NCBI RefSeq assembly: GCF_004920835.1
Contig: NZ_QFHO01000004.1
Location: 165,617 to 229,616 of the forward strand
DNA: 64,000 nt
Direction of reading: 5' to 3'
DNA from: Stenotrophomonas maltophilia
GTDB taxonomy: Bacteria; Pseudomonadota; Gammaproteobacteria; Xanthomonadales; Xanthomonadaceae
Position numbers and translations under genes: made by a program. How positions within the stretch are numbered: the stretch's first letter is position 1; each line of letters opens with the position of its first letter. Shown piece after piece: positions 9,289 through 16,629 of this stretch. Below the pieces are notes generated by a model. The model was not told where the DNA came from and searched no databases. It saw only the letters and a list, made by a program, of their open reading frames with translations.

Positions 9289-10173
9289 ATGCCGTCCCAC
9301 TTCGATGCCCGCCATGTCCGCCGCGCGTTCGCCCGCGCCGCCAACAGCTACGATGCCGCCGCCGCCCTGCAGCGCGAGGTGCAGTCGCGGCTGATCGAAT
9401 CGCTGGACTACCTGGAGGCGCGCAAGCCCGAGGTAGTGCTGGATATCGGCGCCGGTACCGGTCATGCCAGCGCGCTGATGAAGAAGCGCTGGCCGAAGGC
9501 GCAGGTGATCGCGCTGGACGTGGCGCTGCCGATGCTGGACCAGGCCAAGCGCCAGGCTGGCTGGTGGAAGCCGTTCCAGCGCCTGTGCGGCGACGCCGCC
9601 GCGCTGCCGCTGGCCGACAACAGCGTGGACGTGATCTTCAGCAACCTGTGCCTGCAGTGGGTGGACGACCTGCCGGCGGTGTTCGCCGGGTTCCGCCGCG
9701 TACTCAAACCAGGCGGCCTGCTGGTGTGCTCGACCTTCGGCCCGGAAACCCTGATCGAACTCAACGAGGCATTCGCCGCTGCCGATGACCGCCCGCACGT
9801 GAGCCGCTTCGCGCAGATCGCCCAGTTCGGCGATGCGCTGATGATGGCCGGCTTCCGCGACCCGGTGCTGGACCGCGACCTGTTCACCCTGACCTACGAC
9901 GACCTGCCCTCGCTGATGCGCGAACTGCGTGCGATGGGCGCAACGAATGCCCGCGTCGACCGCCGCCACACGCTGACCGGGCGTGGCCGCTTCGCTGCTG
10001 CTGCGGCCGCCTACGAGCCGATGCGCCGCGCCGACGGCAAGCTGCCGAGCAGCTGGGAAGTGATCTATGCCCACGCCTGGGCGCCGGACCCGGGCGCGCC
10101 GATCCGCGAAGGTGGGCATGACGTGGCATCGGTACCGGTGTCGGCGATTCCGATCCGGCGCAGGCAGACCTGA
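9289..10173 (+). CDS. bioC: malonyl-ACP O-methyltransferase
   Basis: 294 residues. This SAM-dependent methyltransferase makes malonyl-ACP methyl ester, which primes fatty acid synthesis to build pimeloyl-ACP. The N-terminus (FDARHVRRAFARAANSYDAAA) is the BioC signature. Motif I is VLDIGAGTGHAS near residue 47, motif II covers IALDVALPML, and FSNLCLQWVDDL follows. It is the last gene of the bio cluster and is followed by SMAG hairpins rather than a conventional terminator. Confidence 0.95.
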   Translation: MPSHFDARHVRRAFARAANSYDAAAALQREVQSRLIESLDYLEARKPEVVLDIGAGTGHASALMKKRWPKAQVIALDVALPMLDQAKRQAGWWKPFQRLCGDAAALPLADNSVDVIFSNLCLQWVDDLPAVFAGFRRVLKPGGLLVCSTFGPETLIELNEAFAAADDRPHVSRFAQIAQFGDALMMAGFRDPVLDRDLFTLTYDDLPSLMRELRAMGATNARVDRRHTLTGRGRFAAAAAAYEPMRRADGKLPSSWEVIYAHAWAPDPGAPIREGGHDVASVPVSAIPIRRRQT

Positions 10174-10180
10174 TCGTCCG

Positions 10181-10251
10181 GTAGTGCCGGCCGCTGGCCG
10201 GCAATCTCATGATTCCATGCTGGACATCTGCCGGCCAGCGGCCGGCACTAC
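10181..10251. repeat. SMAG-type hairpins, inverted pair
   Basis: GTAGTGCCGGCC-type stem-loop at 10181-10203 and its inverted copy at 10229-10251, ending GGCACTAC. Each repeat folds on itself, and the two copies can also pair with each other. Such GTAG-ended elements are known to be abundant in S. maltophilia genomes. They lie directly after bioC. Confidence 0.88.
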
Positions 10252-10281
10252 CGCATTCCACGCCGTACGCGAATCGCACTG

Positions 10282-10359
10282 GTAGGTGCCAACCTTGGTT
10301 GGCACAGCACGTCAGATCGCGTTGCGGCCGGCATTGTGCCAACCAAGGTTGGCACCCAC
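10282..10359. repeat. SMAG-type hairpins, GTGCCAACC subfamily, inverted pair
   Basis: GTAGGTGCCAACCTTGG-type repeat at 10282-10305 and an inverted copy at 10336-10359. The stem is GTGCCAACC/GGTTGGCAC. This subfamily differs from the neighbouring GTGCCGGCC pair, so two families are stacked between bioC and the convergent ydcF-like gene. Confidence 0.85.
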
Positions 10360-10377
10360 CCAAAACAGGCTTCCGCC

Positions 10378-11010
10378 TCAGGTATTGGCCGGCGAACTCA
10401 GCGGCGGGCGCACCAGATCGCGGTGGAAGAAGTAGATCTCCTGCACCAGGAAGCGCCAGCTGGTGTGGAAGCTGCGGAAGCGCGTGCTGGGCGTGGACGA
10501 GGCCAGCGCGTCGATCCCCAGTGCCTTGCTCAGTCGCAGCGCGCGCGCCATGTGCAGCGGGTCACTGACAATGATCACCCGGTGCAGGTCACGCTGCTCC
10601 ATCAACCGCTTGGCTTCGACCAGGTTCTGGACGGTGTTGCGCGAGGCGGTCTCGATCAGGATCGCATCGTCCGGGATGCCGTGCTTGAGCGCGTAGCGCC
10701 GCGCCACCTGTGATTCGGAAAAGCGTGCACCGGTGCCGCCATAGCCACCGGTGAAGATCAGCAGCGGCGCGTAGCGGGCCTCGTACAGGTCCAGGCCGTG
10801 GCGGATGCGCTCTTCGAACACCGGTGATGGCTTGGCGTCATAGGCCGCCGCACCAAGCACGATGATGGCGTCGGCCTTGGCGGCCTGGTCGCGTTCACCA
10901 ACCCACACGATCCACGCGGTCACGCCCAGCAGCCAGATCACCAGCAGGACAAACAGCCGCCACAGCCAGCCCAGCAGGCCGGTGCGATGCCGCTGCCGGT
11001 CGCGGCTCAC
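10378..11010 (-). CDS. YdcF-family (DUF218) membrane-anchored protein
   Basis: 210 residues with one N-terminal membrane anchor (LWRLFVLLVIWLLGVTAWIVWVG). The DUF218 core follows: DAIIVLGAA, LLIFTGGYG, ETASRNTVQNLVEA and VIIVSDPLHMARA. The family includes SanA and YdcF, linked to envelope integrity, but the reaction is not established. Its start overlaps the stop of the upstream dehydratase by 4 nt (ATGA), so the two are translationally coupled despite no obvious functional link. Confidence 0.88.
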   Translation of the reverse strand: MSRDRQRHRTGLLGWLWRLFVLLVIWLLGVTAWIVWVGERDQAAKADAIIVLGAAAYDAKPSPVFEERIRHGLDLYEARYAPLLIFTGGYGGTGARFSESQVARRYALKHGIPDDAILIETASRNTVQNLVEAKRLMEQRDLHRVIIVSDPLHMARALRLSKALGIDALASSTPSTRFRSFHTSWRFLVQEIYFFHRDLVRPPLSSPANT

Positions 11011-11969
11011 GGCGCCCCCCAGCGCAGCGCTGGCAGGTCGACGTTGCCACCGGACAGCACCAGCCCGACGCGCAGCCCTGCAAAGCGCTCAGGTTGCGCC
11101 AGCACTGCGGCCAGCACGGTGGCCGAGGACGGTTCGACCACCTGCTTGAGGACCTCCCACAACAGGCGCATCGCGGCCATTGTCGACGCGTCGTCGACCA
11201 CGATCACCTCGGCGCCGGCCGCGCGCAGCAGCGCGAAGTTGGGCGCGCCGATCAGCGTGCGCAGGCCATCGCAGATGGTGTCCGGGGTGAACGCGCCCAG
11301 ACGCTCGCCTGCAGCCAGCGAGCGCGCGGTGTCATCGGCGCCGGCCGGTTCGGCCAGCACCAGCCGGGTCTGCGGGCTGGCGTGCTGCAGGGCCAGCGCA
11401 GTGCCGGTGGCCAGGCCGCCGCCGCCCACCGGCACCACCAGCACGTCGAACGGGCCGTCGCTGTGCAGCAGTTCCAGGGCAGCGGTGCCTTGTCCGGCCA
11501 TCACCGCCGGGTCGGTATAGGGATGGACCAGGGTTGCGCCGGTATCAGCCTGTACCTTGGCGCAGGTGGCTTCACGGTCGGCGATGGTCGGCGGGCAGTG
11601 CCAGAGCGTGGCGCCATGCCGGGCAATATTGGCCAGCTTGGCCGCCACCGCGCCTTCCGGCACCACCACATGGCAGGGAATGCCACGGGTGCGCGCGGCC
11701 AGCGCCAGCGCGGCGCCATGGTTGCCCGACGAATGGGTCACCACGCCGGCACCGGCGCGGCCGGCATCCAGCGACCACACCGCATTGCAGGCACCGCGGA
11801 ACTTGAACGCGCCACCGCGCTGCAGGTGCTCGGCCTTGAAGGCCAGCTGTGCCCCGGCCAGCGCATCGAGCGTGTGCGAGCGCAGCACCGGGGTCACGCT
11901 GGCATGCGGGGCGATCCTCGCGGCAGCAAGCAGGACGTCGTCGGCGCGGGGCAACAGTGAATCGCTCAT
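11007..11969 (-). CDS. threonine/serine dehydratase-like PLP enzyme
   Basis: 320 residues, fold-type II PLP enzyme without a C-terminal ACT domain. The PLP lysine is in AFKFRGA, the substrate loop is SSGNHGAA, and the phosphate-binding glycine loop is PVGGGGL. The length and motifs fit catabolic threonine dehydratases and serine racemases, so deamination of Thr/Ser or racemisation of Ser are the main options. The downstream ydcF-like gene starts within its stop codon. Confidence 0.88.
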   Translation of the reverse strand: MSDSLLPRADDVLLAAARIAPHASVTPVLRSHTLDALAGAQLAFKAEHLQRGGAFKFRGACNAVWSLDAGRAGAGVVTHSSGNHGAALALAARTRGIPCHVVVPEGAVAAKLANIARHGATLWHCPPTIADREATCAKVQADTGATLVHPYTDPAVMAGQGTAALELLHSDGPFDVLVVPVGGGGLATGTALALQHASPQTRLVLAEPAGADDTARSLAAGERLGAFTPDTICDGLRTLIGAPNFALLRAAGAEVIVVDDASTMAAMRLLWEVLKQVVEPSSATVLAAVLAQPERFAGLRVGLVLSGGNVDLPALRWGAP

Positions 11970-12128
11970 GACGCAAGATTAACGTATGCCCCCGCGCTGG
12001 CGACCGGGACACAGGTCATGCCAGCATGCGGGCCTTCACCTCCATTCATCCTGGCCGGTGGAATTAAGGGTCGATTCAATGCCCGCGCACGAAGCTGACT
12101 GCACACCCGTCCTCTGGGGGGACCCACC

Positions 12129-12614
12129 ATGAAAACGCGCTTGATGCTTGCCGGTGGCCTGATGCTGGCCCTCACCGGCTGCACCACCTACGACTACGTC
12201 GGCGGTGGCCGCGGTGGCGGCTACTACCACGGTGCGCCGTCGGTGGAATACCGCTACCCGGCCGGCTATCCCTACAACTCCGGCTACCCGTACTACGGCG
12301 GCTATGGCGGTTACTACGGTGGCTACGGCAATCCGTACTACTCGCGCCCGATCTACCGCCCGCCGCACAATCACCGCCCGCCGCCGCGTCCGGGCAATGG
12401 CGGCGAGAACCGTCCGCCGCCGTCGCGCCCGTCCTACAACGGGGGTTCGCCGTGGCGGAACATGGATTCGATGCGACGCCCGCCGCAGTCCAACGTGCGG
12501 CCGTCGGCGCCCCCGCCGCAGTCCCGTCCGGCGCCGGCGCCAAGCGCACCGAGGATGAACGGTTCCCCCTGGCGCAACATGGATCGTGGGACGCAGCGCA
12601 CAGTTGAGCGCTGA
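12129..12614 (+). CDS. Gly/Tyr/Pro-rich lipoprotein
   Basis: 161 residues. A lipoprotein signal peptide ends in LALTGC, so Cys18 should be lipidated. The mature part is low complexity: Gly-Tyr-rich repeats (YYGGYGGYYGGYG) at about residues 45-75, then a Pro/Arg/Asn-rich tail holding two copies of GSPWRNMD. No enzymatic domain is visible and I do not recognise a family. Probably outer-membrane anchored with an extended periplasmic tail. It has a good GGGGGG-like ribosome site upstream and appears to be transcribed alone. Confidence 0.82.
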   Translation: MKTRLMLAGGLMLALTGCTTYDYVGGGRGGGYYHGAPSVEYRYPAGYPYNSGYPYYGGYGGYYGGYGNPYYSRPIYRPPHNHRPPPRPGNGGENRPPPSRPSYNGGSPWRNMDSMRRPPQSNVRPSAPPPQSRPAPAPSAPRMNGSPWRNMDRGTQRTVER

Positions 12615-12655
12615 ACCGTCTTGCATTTCACACGGTCTAAGCCGCAATCTACGGG

Positions 12656-12819
12656 GATGGTGACGGCCCGCGTCACAAAGTGACAAAAACGACACGGGCC
12701 GCCGCAAAAAGCTCTACGTCGATATCCGACAGGAACATCTGGATCCCCCCTGTTCCGGCCCTGTCGGATGTCGGCACCTCTGAAGGCAGACGGCCCCGCA
12801 ATGCGGGGCCGTTTGTTTT
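12656..12819 (+). ncRNA. candidate structured small RNA with a rho-independent terminator
   Basis: The plus strand shows several nested stems and no plausible ORF. CGGCCCG (12664-12670) can pair with CGGGCCG (12695-12701), enclosing GTCAC-AAA-GTGAC. ATCCGACAGG (12724-12733) pairs perfectly with CCTGTCGGAT (12760-12769), extended inside by AACA/TGTT. The loop carries a run of six C (12745-12750), and a strong terminator follows at 12791-12819. C-rich loops are known in Xanthomonas sRNAs such as sX13. Identity with any known RNA is not claimed, and the 5' end is only a guess. It could instead be the 3' part of the lipoprotein transcript. Confidence 0.5.
12791..12819 (+). terminator. rho-independent terminator
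   Basis: CGGCCCCGC-AAT-GCGGGGCCG, a perfect 9-bp stem with a 3-nt loop (12791-12811), followed by TTTGTTTT. It terminates transcription from the lipoprotein gene or from the candidate small RNA. Confidence 0.88.
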
Positions 12820-12895
12820 GACGGGTCGCCAACCGGCGACAGCCCCGGCTTCAGTAGATCCATGCCATGCGTGGATGGCGCCTTCCCGACAGAGC

Positions 12896-12933
12896 AAAAA
12901 AACAGGGCCGGACAGTCCCCCGACTGCCGGCCC
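12896..12933 (-). terminator. rho-independent terminator on the minus strand with no gene before it
   Basis: Read on the minus strand, GGGCCG...CGGCCC form a 12-bp stem with one bulged base and a GGGG loop (12905-12933), followed by TG and seven T (12896-12902). The minus strand between here and mnmG (13162) has no credible gene, so this signal implies a short minus-strand transcript. Confidence 0.75.
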
Positions 12934-13062
12934 CCTGCTCCCCCACCGTGCGCCTGTACCGGCCCCTGTTCCAATTCCGGTCACGGGCGCCTACGGCGCC
13001 AGCCACGGTGGGTGCTATTGGGTTATCTGCAAAAATCCTGCCAACTTTAGGGCTGATTTCGA

Positions 13063-13109
13063 CGCCAGGCGCCTGGCGACGACGTCCCGGCCCGGAATGG
13101 CGCTAAAAT
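13063..13109 (+). promoter_or_regulatory. mnmG upstream region: 16-bp palindrome and -10-like box
   Basis: CGCCAGGCGCCTGGCG at 13063-13078 is a perfect palindrome. TAAAAT at 13104-13109 resembles a -10 box 53 bp before the mnmG start. No good -35 is visible. Regulatory function is inferred from position only. Confidence 0.4.
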
Positions 13110-13161
13110 CGCCACCCCGGCGCCGCCCCCGGCCGCGCCCGCATCCAGCTGAACAGCACCC

Positions 13162-15051
13162 ATGAACCCGTCCTTCCATCGTTACGACGTCATCGTCATC
13201 GGCGGTGGCCACGCTGGCACCGAAGCCGCGCTGGCCGCGGCCCGCACCGGCGTGCGCACCCTGCTGCTGACCCACAACATCGAGACGGTGGGCGCGATGA
13301 GCTGCAACCCGGCCATCGGCGGCATCGGCAAGGGCCACCTGGTCAAGGAAATCGACGCCCTTGGCGGTGCGATGGCGCATGCCGCCGACCGCGCCGGCAT
13401 CCAGTGGCGCACGCTCAACGCCTCCAAGGGTCCGGCCGTGCGTGCCACCCGCTGCCAGGCCGACCGCAACCTGTACCGCATGGCGATCCGCGCCATTGTC
13501 GAAGGCCAGGCCAACCTGACCGTGTTCCAGGCCGCAGTAGACGATCTGGTGATCGAGGGTGACGCCGTGCGCGGGGTCATCACCCAGACCGGCCTGCGCT
13601 TCGACGCCGAAGCGGTGGTGCTGACCGCCGGCACCTTCCTGGCCGGCAAGATCCATGTCGGGCCGACCCAGTACGCCGCCGGCCGCATGGGCGACCCGCC
13701 GGCCACCACGCTGGCCGCGCGCCTGCGCGAGCGCCCGTTCCAGGTCGACCGCCTGAAGACCGGTACGCCGCCGCGCATCGATGGCCGCTCGCTGGACTAC
13801 AGCGTGATGGACGAGCAGCCCGGCGATACGCCGCGGCCGGTGATGTCCTTCCTCGGCTCGGTGGACGAGCATCCGCAGCAGGTCAGCTGCTGGATCACCC
13901 ACACCACCGAACAGACCCACCAGATCATCCGCGACGCGCTGCATCGCTCGCCGCTGTACAGCGGCCAGATCGAAGGTATCGGCCCGCGCTACTGCCCGTC
14001 CATCGAGGACAAGGTGGTGCGCTTCGCCGAGAAGGCCAGCCACCAGATCTTCGTCGAACCCGAAGGCCTGGGCATCGTCGAGATCTACCCCAACGGCATC
14101 TCCACCTCGCTGCCGTTCGACGTGCAGCTGGAGATGGTGCGCAGCATCCGCGGGTTCGAGAACGCGCACATCACCCGCCCCGGCTATGCGATCGAGTACG
14201 ACTTCTTCGATCCGCGCGGCCTGAAGGCGTCGCTGGAAACTAAGCTGGTCAACGGCCTGTTCTTCGCCGGCCAGATCAACGGTACTACCGGCTATGAAGA
14301 AGCGGCCGCGCAGGGCCTGCTGGCCGGCCTCAACGCCGCGCGCCAGGTGCGCGGGCTGGAGGGCTGGTGCCCGCGCCGCGACGAGGCGTACCTGGGCGTG
14401 CTGGTGGATGACCTGATCACCCACGGCACCAACGAGCCGTACCGCATGTTCACCAGCCGCGCCGAGTACCGGCTGCAGCTGCGCGAAGACAACGCCGACC
14501 AGCGCCTGACCCCGGTCGGCCGCGGGATGGGCCTGGTCGATGATCGTCGCTGGAGCGCATTCGAGACCAAGCAGGCGGCGGTGGAGGCCGAGCGCGCGCG
14601 ACTGGGCGCGCTTTGGGCGACCCCGGCCAATGCGCTGGGCCGCGAAGTGAACGAAACGCTGGGCGTGGCGGTCAGCCGCGAAACCAACGTACTGGACCTG
14701 ATCAAGCGCCCCGAGCTGGATTACGCCAAGCTGATGCAGGTGCCCTCGCTGGGCCCGGCGGTGACCGACGGCAAGGTGGCCGAGCAGGTGGAGATCGGCG
14801 TGAAGTACGCCGGTTACCTGGATCGCCAGCGCGAGGAGATCGAGCGCCAGCAGCGGCATGAGGCCACGCCGATCGCTGAGGCCTTCGATTACGCGACCGT
14901 GCGCGGGCTGTCGGCCGAAGCACTGCAGAAGCTGGAGCGCGTTCGGCCGCAGACCATCGGTCAGGCGCAGCGCATCCCGGGCATGACCCCCGCGGCGATC
15001 TCGCTGCTGCTGGTGCACCTGGAGCGCGCACGCCGCGGCCGCGTGGCGTAA
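13162..15051 (+). CDS. mnmG: tRNA uridine-5-carboxymethylaminomethyl modification enzyme
   Basis: 629 residues, the usual MnmG (GidA) length. This FAD protein acts with MnmE to install the cmnm5 group at U34 of tRNAs reading split codon boxes. The FAD-binding dinucleotide fold is at the N-terminus ([11 protein letters not shown], residues 13-23). [23 protein letters not shown] and [21 protein letters not shown] are GidA signatures. The C-terminal helical region with YAGYLDRQ and [13 protein letters not shown] binds MnmE. It is monocistronic here; mnmE is not in the window. Confidence 0.97.
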   Translation: MNPSFHRYDVIVIGGGHAGTEAALAAARTGVRTLLLTHNIETVGAMSCNPAIGGIGKGHLVKEIDALGGAMAHAADRAGIQWRTLNASKGPAVRATRCQADRNLYRMAIRAIVEGQANLTVFQAAVDDLVIEGDAVRGVITQTGLRFDAEAVVLTAGTFLAGKIHVGPTQYAAGRMGDPPATTLAARLRERPFQVDRLKTGTPPRIDGRSLDYSVMDEQPGDTPRPVMSFLGSVDEHPQQVSCWITHTTEQTHQIIRDALHRSPLYSGQIEGIGPRYCPSIEDKVVRFAEKASHQIFVEPEGLGIVEIYPNGISTSLPFDVQLEMVRSIRGFENAHITRPGYAIEYDFFDPRGLKASLETKLVNGLFFAGQINGTTGYEEAAAQGLLAGLNAARQVRGLEGWCPRRDEAYLGVLVDDLITHGTNEPYRMFTSRAEYRLQLREDNADQRLTPVGRGMGLVDDRRWSAFETKQAAVEAERARLGALWATPANALGREVNETLGVAVSRETNVLDLIKRPELDYAKLMQVPSLGPAVTDGKVAEQVEIGVKYAGYLDRQREEIERQQRHEATPIAEAFDYATVRGLSAEALQKLERVRPQTIGQAQRIPGMTPAAISLLLVHLERARRGRVA

Positions 15052-15070
15052 GCGGTCGCACCTGCTTCTG

Positions 15071-15179
15071 GTGGCTGCCGACCTTGGTCGGCACATAGCT
15101 CTGCCCTAGTGGGTGCCGACCTTGGTCGGCACGAATCATCTGATCGCATGCTTCCGTGCCGACCAAGGTCGGCACCCAC
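15071..15179. repeat. three SMAG-type hairpins, GTGCCGACC subfamily
   Basis: Copies at 15071-15094 and 15109-15132 (direct) and 15156-15179 (inverted), with stem TGCCGACC/GGTCGGCA. They fill the gap between the convergent ends of mnmG and smeC, where they may act as transcript ends or mRNA stabilisers. Confidence 0.85.
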
Positions 15180-15213
15180 CGGAGCGGAAGACGCACACAC
15201 CCGCGCAAGCGCG

Positions 15214-16629
15214 TTACCGTGCGTCGGCGCCACCTCCCAGCACCTTGAACAACGTCACCCGGTTGCCCGCCTCCTGCTGCTGCAACGCAATCAGGTCCTG
15301 CTGCGCGGCATACAGGCTGCGCTGTGCATCCAGCGCCTGCAGATAGCCGTCCAGCCCGGTGCGGTAACGCACATCGGCCAGCGTGTAGCTGCGCTGGCTG
15401 GCGGCGACCAGTGCACGCTGCGCTTCCATTTGCGCAACCAGGTGATCACGCGTGGCCAGCGCATCGGCCACTTCGCTGAAGGCCTGCTGGATTGCCTTCT
15501 CGTACTGGGCGATGCCGATGTCCTTGCCGATCTTCGAGGCATCCAGAGAGGCCTTCAACGCGCCGGCGTGGAAGATCGGCGCAGTGATGCTGGGTGCGAA
15601 CGACCAACCGCGGGTACCGGCCGAGAACAGCGTCGACAACACGGTGGAACTGTGGCCGTAGTTGGCGGTCAGCGTCAGCGTCGGGAAGAACGCGGCGCGC
15701 GCAGCGCCGATATCGGCATTGGCCGCCTGCAGTGCGTGCTCGGCGGACAGCACGTCCGGGCGCTGCAGCAGCACGCTTGAGGGAAGGTTGGCCGGCAGCG
15801 GTGCCAGCGCCACGGTGCCATCCAGCGCCTGCGCGCTGGGCAGCAACGCCGCGTCAAGCGGAGCGCCCACCAGCAACTGCAGCGCATCGCGATCCTGCGC
15901 CTGCTGGGTCTGCAGCCTGGCCAGCGCAGCGCGCGCGGCTTCCACGCTGGTCTGCACCTGCGACAGGTCCAGGCCCGAGGCCAACCCCTGTGCGTGGCGG
16001 GCCTCGGTGCGCTGCAGGGTCTGCTGCTGGCTGTCCAGGGTCTGCAGGGTGAACGCCAGCGACTGCTCGTCCGCCGCCAGCGCCAGCCACGCCGTCGCCA
16101 CTTCGGCCACCAGGCTGGTGCGCGCGGCGCGCTGGTTCTCGGCGCTGGCCAGCCAGTTCTGCAGCGCCTCGTTCTTCAGACTGCGGATGCGCCCGAACAA
16201 ATCCAGTTCCCAGCTGCTGATACCCACCTGCACCGCATCGGATTCGGTCACCTGAGTGGTACCGGTCTCGCTGTTGGCATCACTCACCCGCGAGCGGGTG
16301 ACGCTGCCGCTGGCATCCACCGATGGCAGCAGCGCCGCGCGCTGGATGCGGTATTGCGCGCGTTCCTTCTCCACCTGCAGCACCGCCACGCGCAGGTCGC
16401 GGTTGTTCTGCAGTGCCAGCGCGATGACCTTCTGCAGGCGCGGCTCCAGGAACACTTCGCGCCAGGCCGGCATCGCCAATGCCGGCCCGGCCTCGCCAGT
16501 GGTGGCATTGTCGAACTGTGCCGGCACCGGTGCTTCGGGCAGCTGGTAGTGCGGGGCCATGCTCACGCAGCCGCCCAGCACGGTGGTCATCGTTGCGGCC
16601 GCCAGGGCGCGCAGCAGCATCAGCTTCAT
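15214..16629 (-). CDS. smeC: outer-membrane efflux channel lipoprotein, OprM/NodT family
   Basis: 471 residues. The lipoprotein signal ends VLGGC (Cys21). Two OEP repeats cover the rest, with long alpha-helical hairpins (ALALQNNRDLRVAVLQVEKERAQYRIQRAALLPSVDASG in the first half). It forms the trimeric channel through which the SmeAB pump exports drugs. It is the last gene of smeA-smeB-smeC and its ATG overlaps the smeB stop by 4 nt. The symbol rests on the operon layout with divergent smeSR and on similarity to known S. maltophilia sequences. Confidence 0.92.
   Translation of the reverse strand: MKLMLLRALAAATMTTVLGGCVSMAPHYQLPEAPVPAQFDNATTGEAGPALAMPAWREVFLEPRLQKVIALALQNNRDLRVAVLQVEKERAQYRIQRAALLPSVDASGSVTRSRVSDANSETGTTQVTESDAVQVGISSWELDLFGRIRSLKNEALQNWLASAENQRAARTSLVAEVATAWLALAADEQSLAFTLQTLDSQQQTLQRTEARHAQGLASGLDLSQVQTSVEAARAALARLQTQQAQDRDALQLLVGAPLDAALLPSAQALDGTVALAPLPANLPSSVLLQRPDVLSAEHALQAANADIGAARAAFFPTLTLTANYGHSSTVLSTLFSAGTRGWSFAPSITAPIFHAGALKASLDASKIGKDIGIAQYEKAIQQAFSEVADALATRDHLVAQMEAQRALVAASQRSYTLADVRYRTGLDGYLQALDAQRSLYAAQQDLIALQQQEAGNRVTLFKVLGGGADAR

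Noticed and set aside
13015..15096. 693-codon minus-strand open frame
   Set aside because: It is the antisense of mnmG, with Arg/His/Gln-rich, low-complexity composition and no family motifs. High GC opens such frames.
15071..15179. CRISPR array from closely spaced repeats
   Set aside because: Repeats are palindromic, irregularly spaced, in both orientations, few in number, and have no cas genes; they are SMAG-type hairpins.
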